A stretch of 64,000 nt of DNA. Source: Brevibacterium zhoupengii (GTDB taxonomy: Bacteria; Actinomycetota; Actinomycetes; Actinomycetales; Brevibacteriaceae). The translations under genes and the position numbers were made by a program. The stretch spans positions 2,852,001-2,916,000 of the forward strand of contig NZ_CP088298.1 of assembly GCF_021117425.1 (NCBI RefSeq). Direction: 5' to 3'. The notes below the pieces were generated by a model that did not search any database, had not been told where the DNA came from, and saw only the letters and a program-made list of their open reading frames with translations. Positions 54,717 to 63,719 of this stretch are shown here, piece after piece; position 1 is the stretch's first letter; each line of letters starts with the position of its first letter.

Positions 54717-55679
54717 CTATTCGCCTGGGACGATGTCGATCTTCCAGCCGGTGAGCTTGGCAGCCAGGCGGGCGTTCTGCCCTTCTTTGCCGATCGCCAG
54801 GGAGAGCTGGTCCCGGGGCACGATGGCACGAGACTCCTGCAGGTCGGGATCAAGGATGTCGACCTTGCTCGCCTTGGCTGGTGAAAGCGCGTGGCCGATG
54901 AACTTGGCCGGGTCGTCGCTGTAGTCGACGATGTCGATCTTCTCCTGGCCCAGTTCGTTCATCACGGCCCGCACTCGAGATCCGAGTTCGCCGATGCACG
55001 AGCCCTTCGCGTTGACTCCGGGCTTCGTGGCGCGCACAGCCAGTTTGGTCCGGTGGCCGGCCTCACGTGCCAGGGAGACGATCTCGACGGTGCCATCCGC
55101 GATCTCGGGCGCTTCGTGCGCAAACAGCCGACGTACGAGGTTCGGGTGAGTGCGCGAGACGGTGACCGATGTTCCCTTCGGTCCCTTATGCACGTCGGCG
55201 ATGTAGACACGCAGGCGAGTTCCGTGACGGTAGGACTCACCGGGAACCTGCTCATGCGGTGGCAGAACTGCCTCGACATCACCGAGGTCGACCTGGACCA
55301 TCTGCGGATCCCTGCCCTGCTGAATGGTGCCGGAGACGATCTCGCCCTCGCGGCCCTTGAAGTTGCCGAGCACCGATTCGTCTTCGACGTCGCGCAGGCG
55401 CTGGTGGATGACCTGGCGTGCCGTCTGCGCAGCGATGCGCCCGAAGCCGGTGGGGGTGTCGTCGAATTCGCCGATCGGATTGTCATCGTTGTCGAACTCG
55501 ACCGCGAGGATGCGAACCTCGCCCGTGGTCTTGTCCAGTTCGGCGCGGGAATCAGGCCACGCGCCCTCGGTCTTCTGATAGGCAAGGAAGAGCGCTTGTT
55601 CGATGAGTTCGATCAGAGTGTCGAGCGGAATCTCCCGCTCTCGCTCGATAATGCGCAGAACACTGAGGTCGATATCCAT
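54717..55679 (-). CDS. nusA: Transcription termination/antitermination factor NusA
   Basis: 320 residues, the short actinobacterial form without C-terminal acidic repeats: an N-terminal polymerase-binding domain ([20 protein letters not shown]), S1 domain ([20 protein letters not shown]), and KH1/KH2 ([60 protein letters not shown]). rimP-nusA-ylxR-infB order is intact. Start ATG at 55679 with GAGAGGA upstream. Confidence 0.97.
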   Translation of the reverse strand: MDIDLSVLRIIEREREIPLDTLIELIEQALFLAYQKTEGAWPDSRAELDKTTGEVRILAVEFDNDDNPIGEFDDTPTGFGRIAAQTARQVIHQRLRDVEDESVLGNFKGREGEIVSGTIQQGRDPQMVQVDLGDVEAVLPPHEQVPGESYRHGTRLRVYIADVHKGPKGTSVTVSRTHPNLVRRLFAHEAPEIADGTVEIVSLAREAGHRTKLAVRATKPGVNAKGSCIGELGSRVRAVMNELGQEKIDIVDYSDDPAKFIGHALSPAKASKVDILDPDLQESRAIVPRDQLSLAIGKEGQNARLAAKLTGWKIDIVPGE

Positions 55680-55762
55680 GGCCTATATCCTCTCCGGCTC
55701 CCTCGAGCATTGAATTGTCGGTCTTCATTTATGCAGGCGTGACATTCTATCTCAGATTACGC

Positions 55763-56227
55763 TCACCGAAATTTGAGTTCGACCTGCGCCTTGACGATGT
55801 CGCCGAGCTTGACCGTGCGCTTCTCACGACTGGCGGGATCGATGCCCGAGATTGAGTGATCGCCCACATCGTCGAGATCGAGCTTGAAAGTGTCCTTCTT
55901 CGTGCTGATTTCGAGTCGACGGCCGAGCACGCGCTTGAATTGCCGAGGCTTCTCCAGCTTCCGCGTCGCACCCGGACTGGTGACCTCAAGCTGATAGGGC
56001 TTGTCACGGAAGACCTCGACTTCGTCGAGGGTGTCACCGACGAGACGGCTCGATTCGGCGATCTTGTCCATCGACATCGGTTCCGTGCTGGACTCGTCGA
56101 GGTCGACGACGACCGTCAGTGCCCGTCGCTGGCCCGCTGCCACTGCCTTCACCGATTCCAGGTAGAACCCGGAGGCCTGCAGCGGTTCCCGCAGAAGCTC
56201 CTCGATCTGCGCCACGTCCTCGTCCAT
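55763..56227 (-). CDS. rimP: Ribosome maturation factor RimP
   Basis: 154 residues assisting 30S assembly. DIAQIEELLREPLQ-type N-terminal domain and the C-terminal SH3-like part (YQLEVTSPGATRKLEKPRQF, KRVLGRRLEISTKKDTFKLD). GGAGG lies four bases before the ATG at 56227. First gene of the rimP-nusA-ylxR-infB series. Confidence 0.96.
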   Translation of the reverse strand: MDEDVAQIEELLREPLQASGFYLESVKAVAAGQRRALTVVVDLDESSTEPMSMDKIAESSRLVGDTLDEVEVFRDKPYQLEVTSPGATRKLEKPRQFKRVLGRRLEISTKKDTFKLDLDDVGDHSISGIDPASREKRTVKLGDIVKAQVELKFR

Positions 56228-56358
56228 GTATCCTCCAGTCCTCGTTCCGTCAGCGGAGCGAACCCCGCGCGGAACTGTTGTCTCTGCCCTGCTGCTTGCC
56301 TATTCTCCAACCCTAAGCGACTCCTCGGTTGAGGTTAAGCATCCGCTAGGATTGGCCT

Positions 56359-57336
56359 ATGCGTTTTCCCGTCAGCCGTCGCGCTCTTCTCCTCTTCGGT
56401 GCGAGCGGGGCGAGCCTGAGCCTGCTGTCGGGCTGTGGTGTGAGACTCGATACTCCCCCAGACGTGCCGACGCTCGATGAGACGAATCAGCTGCGCAATC
56501 GGATTGCCCGAATCCTCACCGCCACGACTCCCGGAGACAAGGACCCGGAGACCTCCGGTGAGGCCCTGCAGAAATTCCGGGACGCCATCGGCCCCGTCTG
56601 GTCCCCGCCGACGGAGATGGCCACCGAACCCCCACCGACCGAGGAGCAGCGCACCTACATCGCCGCCGCAGAGGTGGTCACCACTGCCGTATTCACCGAC
56701 CTGTCGACCTTAGGCTCAGGCCTCAACCCCGTCCTGGTCGACGTGGCGACCGGCCTTGCCCTGACCGCCGGGACGAAGGACGCCGAAATCATCCGCAGCT
56801 CAGATGCCCTGGTTCGAGAATCACGCAGTTCCAGTCCCGCAGATTCCTCGGCAGAGCCGGGAACTGCAGAGGCCACCAAATCCCCCGGTGAACAGGTGCC
56901 GACGGCTGATGATTCCGCTGCTCCCCCAATGTGGAATGCGATACTCAGCCAGGCAAGAGCCGCCTCCTACGGGTACGAGCGACTCGCCGTGAACTTCGAT
57001 TCCAAGTCAACCGAACGCAGACGTGCCGTGGCCCGTCTGGAGTCGCTGGGGTCTCTGGCTGGCGAAATGCTTGAGCGCCTCGGCGAGAACAACGCAGATC
57101 CGGGTGCTCCGTCATGGAAGCTCGACCCCAGTCCCACCGACCCGGAGACTGCCAAAGAACTGGCGCTGGCTCTTGAAGACGGAATCGCCGCAGCCCTCCT
57201 GCCGTGGCTGCAGATGGACACACGGGCGGCACTGCGCCTCTGGGAATCCGCCCGCACGCGCACGGTCTTCGCCACCCCGCAGGTGCTCCGGTACACCTAT
57301 TCCGGGGACTCCGGAGAGGCGGAGGCACAGAAGTGA
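56359..57336 (+). CDS. Exported DUF4439 (ferritin-like) protein
   Basis: 325 residues with a Tat-like signal (FPVSRRALLLFGASGASLSL followed by LSGCG, a lipobox with Cys near residue 27), so probably a lipoprotein. A Thr/Ser/Pro-rich middle precedes the C-terminal DUF4439 ferritin-like helical bundle from about residue 190 (MWNAILSQARAASYGYERLA). The equivalent position in mycobacteria, beside rimP, holds a DUF4439 gene. Its stop overlaps the next gene (GTGA). Function unknown. Confidence 0.85.
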   Translation: MRFPVSRRALLLFGASGASLSLLSGCGVRLDTPPDVPTLDETNQLRNRIARILTATTPGDKDPETSGEALQKFRDAIGPVWSPPTEMATEPPPTEEQRTYIAAAEVVTTAVFTDLSTLGSGLNPVLVDVATGLALTAGTKDAEIIRSSDALVRESRSSSPADSSAEPGTAEATKSPGEQVPTADDSAAPPMWNAILSQARAASYGYERLAVNFDSKSTERRRAVARLESLGSLAGEMLERLGENNADPGAPSWKLDPSPTDPETAKELALALEDGIAAALLPWLQMDTRAALRLWESARTRTVFATPQVLRYTYSGDSGEAEAQK

Positions 57337-58352
57337 AGGTCCCACCAGTCCTGTTCAACGCCACTCGAGACATCATCGGCGAATTCCGCACCACCTCCTG
57401 GGTCGCGGCCCTGGACTTCATGGCCAGCGAGCTCGCCGACCGGTGGAAGCTGACCTTCGACGATGTCCCCGGTTCACCGTGGGCAGGCTGCGAGAGCCTC
57501 GTCATTCCAGTCCTGACCCAGGAGCACTACCAGGGAGTGCTGCGGTTCGCGGCCCCCACCTCGGCGCATACGGCCGCACATGCACAGGCCCTGCGGGCGC
57601 TGAAGATGTGGAACGGGCATGGTGCCGTCCGGGTGATCAGGGACGATCACAGCTTCCGGGTGACACTGCAGGAGCGGCTGCGAACGAAGGACAATCTCTC
57701 CGTGCTGCCTTTGGCTGATGTACCTCCGGTGTGGGGTGCTCTGCAGCGGTCTCTGGAGGTTCCGGCGGATTCAGATTTCCTGCGGGTCCAGGACGTGGCC
57801 GCGGGATGGTTGACCACCTTCGATGCCGACGCCGGGCTGCTCAGCGGCTGGTCCGAGGCTGGTCCCGGTGATTCGCTGCTGCTCTCGTTCGCGCGCAATT
57901 GGATGCACACGCTGGCTGCGTCTGAGGAGAACTGGCTCATCCACGCAGATCTGCACTACTACAACATCCTTGCCGGCAATCCCGATGCCTCCGGGATCGC
58001 AACGTGGAAGGCCATTGATCCGCAGCCGCTGTCGGGACCGACCGCCTACACCTTGGCACCGGTGTTGTGGAACCGTCTCGTCGAGATCCCAGCCCAGCAT
58101 CCCCAGGCCCAGGCCGCATGGCTGCGCGGATTCGCCACCGATCTCGCCCTGTGCGCGGGCATGGACCCGCAGTATGGGATGGGTGCCGCAGTCGCCCGGG
58201 AGATCACCAACATGTTCTGGTATTTGAAGTCTGCCCGCAGCGGTTCGAATGCGGCTCTGGCCGATGCCGCCCGCTCACTGTGGGTCGCCCGTGCCCTCTC
58301 GGGTGCCGATGTCGCCGGCGTCAATGCCCACGCGCTCAAACCCATCGGCTGA
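57333..58352 (+). CDS. Aminoglycoside/hydroxyurea-kinase-like phosphotransferase
   Basis: 339 residues of the APH(6)/StrB-like fold. Catalytic loop HADLHYYNIL near residue 204 and the metal-binding AIDPQPLSGPTAYTLAPVLW following. GTG start overlaps the DUF4439 stop and has GGAGG seven bases upstream; the longer frame from 57204 is a shadow. The kinase is coupled to an exported ferritin-like gene, so a housekeeping or metabolite substrate is as likely as an antibiotic. Not evidence of resistance by itself. Confidence 0.82.
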   Translation: MKVPPVLFNATRDIIGEFRTTSWVAALDFMASELADRWKLTFDDVPGSPWAGCESLVIPVLTQEHYQGVLRFAAPTSAHTAAHAQALRALKMWNGHGAVRVIRDDHSFRVTLQERLRTKDNLSVLPLADVPPVWGALQRSLEVPADSDFLRVQDVAAGWLTTFDADAGLLSGWSEAGPGDSLLLSFARNWMHTLAASEENWLIHADLHYYNILAGNPDASGIATWKAIDPQPLSGPTAYTLAPVLWNRLVEIPAQHPQAQAAWLRGFATDLALCAGMDPQYGMGAAVAREITNMFWYLKSARSGSNAALADAARSLWVARALSGADVAGVNAHALKPIG

Positions 58353-58361
58353 TCACCCCGC

Positions 58362-58433
58362 CGCTAATACTCCCTGACGTCACTAATGCCGCATGGCGCC
58401 GGGCGCATTTAGTGACGTCGGGGAGGTTTAGCG
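58362..58433. terminator. Long inverted repeat, convergent terminator
   Basis: 28/29-base arms (58362-58389 and 58405-58433) pair with about three mismatches and one bulge around a 15-base loop. Between the kinase-like gene and the converging TauE gene. Confidence 0.8.
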
Positions 58434-58443
58434 ATGGAATACC

Positions 58444-59253
58444 TCAATGGACGAGGCCGGAGATCACGTCGTAGCCGAGTTTGATGATCATCGCGGAGAC
58501 CACGACGACGAAGACGACTCGAACGAAGCCGGACCCCTTCTTCAATGCCGTCCGGGCACCGAAGATTCCGCCTGCGACATTGCCCACGGCGACAACGAGG
58601 CCGAGCGCCCACACGACCTGACCATCGGGGATGAAGAAGACGAGGGCTCCGAAGTTCGTCGCCCAGTTGATGACCTTCGCCGTGGCTGAGGCCTGGAGGA
58701 ATGAGAATCCGATGACCGTGACGAACGCGATGACGAGGAAGGAACCGGTGCCGGGTCCGAGCACTCCGTCGTAGATGCCGATGACCAGGCCGATCAGCCA
58801 TGACAGACCATGGTGACGTTTCGAGGACTCCCCGAATCGCAGCGTCGCATCGGCGCCGAGGCTGGGGTTGAGGACCGTGAAGAGTCCGACCCCGATGAGC
58901 GCGACCAGAATGATCGGAGTGAAGAGTTCACCGGGGACCAGGGTCGCGAGTTTGGCGCCGAAGACGGCACCGAGGAACGCCGTGGCAGCAGCAGGGATCG
59001 TCGCCGAACGGTCGGGTGTGATTGTGCGCAGATAGGTCACCGCCGAGGCGGTCGTGCCCGCGATCGAGCCCACCTTGTTCGTGGCCACGGCCTGGACCGG
59101 TGTCATGCCCGGCACCAGCAGCAGTGCCGGAAGCTGGATCAGACCCCCGCCGCCGACGACGGCATCGATCCACCCGGCCAGCACACCCGCGGCCAACAGC
59201 CACAGAAGCATGCCGAGGGTGACATCGATGCCTGCGGTGAGAGCCTCCATCAC
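58444..59253 (-). CDS. TauE/SafE-family sulfite/anion exporter
   Basis: 269 residues, eight to nine membrane helices. N-terminal AGVLAGWIDAVVGGGGLIQL and middle GIYDGVLGPGTGSFLVIAF are the two family repeats (GGGG and GPGTG). Substrate may be sulfite, sulfonate or another organic anion. Ten bases beyond the proS stop, so it may be co-transcribed with proS. Confidence 0.9.
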   Translation of the reverse strand: MMEALTAGIDVTLGMLLWLLAAGVLAGWIDAVVGGGGLIQLPALLLVPGMTPVQAVATNKVGSIAGTTASAVTYLRTITPDRSATIPAAATAFLGAVFGAKLATLVPGELFTPIILVALIGVGLFTVLNPSLGADATLRFGESSKRHHGLSWLIGLVIGIYDGVLGPGTGSFLVIAFVTVIGFSFLQASATAKVINWATNFGALVFFIPDGQVVWALGLVVAVGNVAGGIFGARTALKKGSGFVRVVFVVVVSAMIIKLGYDVISGLVH

Positions 59254-59263
59254 CTACGTCGGT

Positions 59264-61111
59264 TCACCGAGCAGGTGCTTCGGCAATCGCGGCGTCCGCC
59301 GCAGCATCGGCAGCGGCGTAGGCGGCACGAATCGTAGCCACGGTGCCAGCGACCACCTCGGCGACGGGCACTTCCTGCTTCTCATCTGCGAGACGGTTGC
59401 GGACTTCGACGACTCCATCGGCCAGTCCGCGACCGACGACGATCACGGTCGGGATGCCGATGAGTTCGGCATCGGCGAATTTGAAACCGGGTGAGACCTT
59501 GAGGCGATCGTCGAGGAGGACGCTGACGCCTTCGGACTCGAGCTCGGCTGTCAGCTTCTCCGCCGCCTCGGCGATCTCTTCGCCCTTGCCGGCAGCGATG
59601 ATGTGCACGTCGGCCGGAGCCAGGTGCTGAGGCCAGAGGAGGCCGGATTCGCTGTGGTATTCCTCCGCGATGCAGGCCATGACACGGGTGACGCCGAGAC
59701 CGTAGGAGCCCATGGTCACGGTCGTGGCCTTGCCGTTCTGGTCAAGGACCTTGAGGTCGAGGGCCTCGGCGTACTTGCGGCCGAGTTTGAAGATCTGACC
59801 GATCTCGACACCGCGGGCCAGCTCCAGCGGACCGGAACCGTCGGGTGCCGGGTCACCGAGGACCACCCCTGCGGCTTCGATGGTGCCATCAGCGGTGAAG
59901 TCACGACCGGCGACGAGGTCGAAGACGTGGCGGCCGGGCTCGTTGGCGCCGGTGATCCAGCGGGTGCCGTCGACGACGCGGGGATCGAGGAGGTAGCGGA
60001 TCTTCGAGGTGCCTTCGAGGCCGAGGATCTGATTGTCGAGGTCGTTGCCCGGTCCGATGTAGCCCCTGACGAGCTCCGGGTGGGCTGCGAGGTCCTCGCT
60101 GGTGGCGGCCTCGAGGTCGACCTCGCCGTTGCCGAGCATTCCGGTGCCGGCGGCGCGATCGAGGTCGACGTCCCGGTCTCCGGGCAGGCCGATGACGATG
60201 ATCTCGCGGGTGCCGTCGGGGTGGGTGACGGCGCAGACGACGTTCTTGAGCGTGTCCGCTGCGGTCCAGGCGCGGTCCTCGCGAGGGTGGTTCGCATTGG
60301 CGGCGTCGACGAGGGTCTCGATCGTGGGCGTGTCGGGGGTGTCCTCGACGTGGGCCGCGGGAGAGTTCTCGAACGGGATCGTCTCGGGCACGATCGAGGT
60401 CACTGCCTCGACGTTGGCGGCGTATCCGCCGGGTGAGCGCACGAAGGTGTCTTCGCCGACCTCGGAGGGGTAGATGAACTCCTCGGTGCCGGAGCCGCCC
60501 ATGGCACCCGGGGTGGCCTTGACCGGCAGGCAGGGCACGCCGAGGCGGGCGAAGGCTCGCAGGTAGGCCACGCGCATCGCTTCGTAGGAGGCGTCGAGTC
60601 CGGCATCGTCGATGTCGAAGGAGTAGGCGTCCTTCATGATGAATTCGCGTCCGCGCAGCAGGCCTGCGCGGGGGCGTGCCTCGTCACGGTACTTGGTCTG
60701 GACCTGGTAGATGGACAGCGGCAGGTCCTTGTAGGAGGAGTAGAGGTCCTTGACCAGGAGGGTGAAGACCTCTTCGTGGGTCGGGGCCAGGATGTAGTCG
60801 TTGTCCTTGCGGTCCTTGAGGTGGAAGAGGTCGGGGCCGAAGGCTTCCCAGCGTCCGGACTTGCGGTACGGGTCGGCGGGCAGCAGACCGGGGAAGTGGA
60901 CTTCCTGTGACCCGGCGCGGGCCATCTCCTCGCGCACGATGGTTTCGATCTTGCCCAGGACCTGCAGTCCCAGGGGCAGCCATGTGTAGATCCCCGGTGC
61001 CGATCGGCGGATGTATCCCGCACGGTGCAGAAGTTTGTGGCTGGCGACCTCGGCACCGACCGGGTCTTCCTTCTGGGTTCGCACAAACAGGGACGACATG
61101 CGCAGGGCCAT
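59264..61111 (-). CDS. proS: Prolyl-tRNA synthetase (bacterial type)
   Basis: 615 residues: catalytic motif region ([40 protein letters not shown]), the YbaK-like editing insertion at about 225-400 (including [20 protein letters not shown] and GIEAAGV-type segments), and the C-terminal anticodon-binding domain ([20 protein letters not shown]). An Ala-rich tail ends the protein. Start ATG at 61111 has AGGAG upstream. Confidence 0.97.
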   Translation of the reverse strand: MALRMSSLFVRTQKEDPVGAEVASHKLLHRAGYIRRSAPGIYTWLPLGLQVLGKIETIVREEMARAGSQEVHFPGLLPADPYRKSGRWEAFGPDLFHLKDRKDNDYILAPTHEEVFTLLVKDLYSSYKDLPLSIYQVQTKYRDEARPRAGLLRGREFIMKDAYSFDIDDAGLDASYEAMRVAYLRAFARLGVPCLPVKATPGAMGGSGTEEFIYPSEVGEDTFVRSPGGYAANVEAVTSIVPETIPFENSPAAHVEDTPDTPTIETLVDAANANHPREDRAWTAADTLKNVVCAVTHPDGTREIIVIGLPGDRDVDLDRAAGTGMLGNGEVDLEAATSEDLAAHPELVRGYIGPGNDLDNQILGLEGTSKIRYLLDPRVVDGTRWITGANEPGRHVFDLVAGRDFTADGTIEAAGVVLGDPAPDGSGPLELARGVEIGQIFKLGRKYAEALDLKVLDQNGKATTVTMGSYGLGVTRVMACIAEEYHSESGLLWPQHLAPADVHIIAAGKGEEIAEAAEKLTAELESEGVSVLLDDRLKVSPGFKFADAELIGIPTVIVVGRGLADGVVEVRNRLADEKQEVPVAEVVAGTVATIRAAYAAADAAADAAIAEAPAR

Positions 61112-61366
61112 GGGTGATACTCCTCAACTTGTCAAGACTCAGATCGAACACTATCGCACGCGAGTATCCGCACTGCAATTGTGAGACCAAACCGTTCTGC
61201 GGCTCACACAGACAGGGCCGGTGAGGGGTGGTGGAGGTTCTGTCTGTGAGCGCGGATTCGTCAGGTGGTGGAAGCGAATTAGACTGGTGGGCACAGACGT
61301 CCACCAGGGCCTGAGCGAATTGGGCCGAATCGCTGACCGACCGAATTTCTGACCGATACGAAGAGC
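61112..61366. other. Divergent region between proS and the Nudix gene
   Basis: 255 bases without a gene. Contains an imperfect ctcacacagaca/tgtctgtgag dyad near 61203-61255. Presumably carries both promoters. Confidence 0.5.
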
Positions 61367-62182
61367 ATGCCTGATTCCACTCAACTGACGCAGTTCCCGC
61401 GGCCCTCGGTCGCGGTCGACACCGCAGTCCTCTGCCCCGTTCCCCGACGTGGCCTGCACGTGCTCCTCACCCATTCCGGCGACGGTGCCTGGCAGCTGCC
61501 GGGATCGATTCTGCGACCCCAGGAACGCCTCGCCGAGGCGGTCGCGCGGTGTCTGCGCGAGAAGGCGAGGCTCGTCGATCGTGCCCCGGTTCAGCTCCAT
61601 GTCTTCGACCAGCCCGATCGTGATGATCGTGGCTGGGTGATCTCGGTGGCCCACCTCGACGTGCTCTCGACGAGGGATGTGGGGTTCGGCGATGCCAGCT
61701 CCCCAGAGACCGAACCGGATCCGCAGGATGCCCGGAGACGAAAACTGGCACCCGTGCATTCGGTGCGTGAACTCAGCGCCGAGCATCAGGAGATCGTGCG
61801 GGTTGCGGTGCATCGCCTGCGCGCCCTGCACGAACGCACCCCCGATCCGTTCGGACTGCTGCCGGAGGAGTTCTCGCTGCGGCAGCTGCGTGAGCTGCAT
61901 GAGATCGTCTCGGGAGAGAACCTGCAGGCGGATACCTTTCGCCGCACGATGCTGCCCCTGCTCGCACCCACCGGACAGGCGGTGTCCCAAGGTCGCGGCC
62001 GCCCTGCCCAGACGTTCACCCGCCGCAGCGAGATCGCTCTGCGCAGCGATGCCGACCACGTGATTCCGAGTGCAGGAGACGCGGACCAAGCTGCAGGCAG
62101 AGCTGCACCGAGTACAGGCGACGTTCCACCGAGTGCAGATGACGCGGCCCCGAGTGCAGGCGCAGACGGGACTCGGCGCTGA
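61367..62182 (+). CDS. NrtR-like Nudix regulator
   Basis: 271 residues with a Nudix fold (VAVDTAVLCPVPRRGLHVLL) and C-terminal winged helix (LPEEFSLRQLRELHEIVSGE, LQADTFRRTMLPLLAPTGQ). That pairing defines NrtR-type repressors of NAD metabolism, sensing ADP-ribose or related. The Nudix box is degenerate (LAEAVARCLREKARL in place of REExxEE), so hydrolysis is probably lost, as in NrtR. An Ala/Pro/Ser/Gly/Asp tail of about 40 residues is built from a repeated unit. Targets not evident nearby. Confidence 0.78.
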   Translation: MPDSTQLTQFPRPSVAVDTAVLCPVPRRGLHVLLTHSGDGAWQLPGSILRPQERLAEAVARCLREKARLVDRAPVQLHVFDQPDRDDRGWVISVAHLDVLSTRDVGFGDASSPETEPDPQDARRRKLAPVHSVRELSAEHQEIVRVAVHRLRALHERTPDPFGLLPEEFSLRQLRELHEIVSGENLQADTFRRTMLPLLAPTGQAVSQGRGRPAQTFTRRSEIALRSDADHVIPSAGDADQAAGRAAPSTGDVPPSADDAAPSAGADGTRR

Positions 62183-62207
62183 GTGCTGACGATCATGGAG
62201 GCTGACT

Positions 62208-62624
62208 ATGGAGATTGACCGCTCCCCCGGCAAACACGTGCGCGTGGATGTCTGGCTGTGGACGACCCGGATGTTCAAGACCCGGAACCTGGCGACCCAA
62301 GCCTGTCGGGGCGGACACGTCCAGGTCGAGGGCCAGCGAGTCAAGGCGGCGCAGAAGGTCTCCGTCGGCCAGGAGGTGCGCGTGCGCAAGGCCGGCACCG
62401 AGTTCATCTGGAAGATCACCGGGTTCATTCCCACGCGTCCCCAGGCTGCGATCGCCGTGCAGTGCTACGAAGACCTCACCCCGCCGCCCGATCCTGCTCT
62501 GCGCGGATTCGTCCCCCGCAGAGACAAGGGCTTGGGCCGGCCGACGAAGAAGGACCGGCGCGAGATGGAGAAGTTCCTGGGAGACATGGCCAAGCCCCAG
62601 AATCGCGATCGCCGAGACCACTGA
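62208..62624 (+). CDS. S4-domain RNA-binding protein (Hsp15/RqcP-like)
   Basis: 138 residues. The N-terminal S4 domain (RVDVWLWTTRMFKTRNLATQ, ACRGGHVQVEGQRVKAAQKV) binds structured RNA; Hsp15/RqcP relatives rescue stalled 50S-peptidyl-tRNA. C-terminal tail is basic (RRDKGLGRPTKKDRREMEKF). Starts 26 bases beyond the Nudix stop and may be co-transcribed with it. Role is inferred from family. Confidence 0.88.
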   Translation: MEIDRSPGKHVRVDVWLWTTRMFKTRNLATQACRGGHVQVEGQRVKAAQKVSVGQEVRVRKAGTEFIWKITGFIPTRPQAAIAVQCYEDLTPPPDPALRGFVPRRDKGLGRPTKKDRREMEKFLGDMAKPQNRDRRDH

Positions 62625-62728
62625 TCAGGCCAGCGAGAGTTCGAGTTGCTGCGACTGACGTGCGACTTGTCGTCGAAAGCACAGCCGACGCTCGAAAGCA
62701 GACTCCCTGAGCTCGACCCCCGGCGCTA

Positions 62729-62765
62729 CCCTCTGCTCTCGACGCCGCCCTCTGCTCTCGACGCC
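62729..62765. repeat. Tandem direct repeat of 18 bases
   Basis: ccctctgctctcgacgcc occurs at 62729-62746 and 62748-62765, period 19, in the gap between the S4 gene and the DUF4081/GNAT gene, with a weaker relative (gagctcgacccc) just before. Confidence 0.75.
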
Positions 62766-62780
62766 AGGGCCGGCTCAGGC

Positions 62781-63659
62781 TCAGTACATGACGGTGGCGA
62801 AGGTGCCGACCTGTTCGAAGCCGACTCGCGTGTACATGCGCAGGGCCACCTCGTTGTAGTCGTTGGCGTAGAGGCTGACCGTAGTGTGCCCGGCCGCCCG
62901 AGTCTGTGCCACAACGGCCGCCATTCCGGCAGCCCCCAGACCTTGTTGGCGCACATCGGGATGGACCCAGACGCCCTGCACCTGAACGATGCGCGGTGCA
63001 CGAATTCCGATGTCGGCCTTGAACAGCACCTGCTCGGGCTGCTCGGTCGCCGGCCAGCGGCCTACCAACCCGCCTTGCGGCAGAGTGTCAGAGATACGGG
63101 CGAAGCAGTTCTTGCCCCGGATAATGTTGCGGACTCGGGCCAGGTAGCTGGACTGACCGCCTTCGATCGGAGAGAAGCCCACCTCGTTGGTGAACATGTC
63201 GACGCTGGCGGCGAACACCGCAGGCAGCTGCTCCACCGTGACCAGGTGCACCGCTTCGTCGGGGTCGACCAAGGGGTCGGAACTGATCGCCAGCAGCGGC
63301 TGCCGATCGCGGACACCGCGGGCACGGCCCCAGTTCAGGCGGTTGTGCAGATCGAGGATGATCTCCCGGGAACCGATGAGGGAGCAGGAGTAGCGCCCAT
63401 CGGCGTTGAGCTTCTCTGCAAGTGCCTGGTTCGTTGCCGGGGTCGCAGCGACGGGAATGATGTTCCCACCCACCCAGTAGGCGGAAACCGGGCGGTCACC
63501 GTCGAAGACACCCAACACGGTACCGGCCGGTGAGTTCATCTGCGCTGTGCCGGTGATTTCGATCAGCGCGATGAGGTAGACGTTCTCGCACGGATTGAGT
63601 GCCAGCAGGCTCTTCAGCCACCCGGTGTGCTGATGTCCCAGACGAGCGACTCTCAGCAC
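62781..63659 (-). CDS. DUF4081 / GNAT-family acetyltransferase
   Basis: 292 residues. N-terminal DUF4081 region (LVARLGHQH-type, NPCENVYLIALIEITGTAQM) and a C-terminal GNAT domain (VWVHPDVRQQGLGAAGMAAV, TTVSLYANDYNEVALRMYTR). In mycobacteria the homologue sits next to gcpE, as here. GTG start at 63659. Substrate unknown. Confidence 0.88.
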   Translation of the reverse strand: MLRVARLGHQHTGWLKSLLALNPCENVYLIALIEITGTAQMNSPAGTVLGVFDGDRPVSAYWVGGNIIPVAATPATNQALAEKLNADGRYSCSLIGSREIILDLHNRLNWGRARGVRDRQPLLAISSDPLVDPDEAVHLVTVEQLPAVFAASVDMFTNEVGFSPIEGGQSSYLARVRNIIRGKNCFARISDTLPQGGLVGRWPATEQPEQVLFKADIGIRAPRIVQVQGVWVHPDVRQQGLGAAGMAAVVAQTRAAGHTTVSLYANDYNEVALRMYTRVGFEQVGTFATVMY

Positions 63660-63719
63660 CAGAGAGCCTCCTTGTTCTGATCCTCACACACCGGGGAGCT
63701 TTTCGAGATGGTTCGGGTT

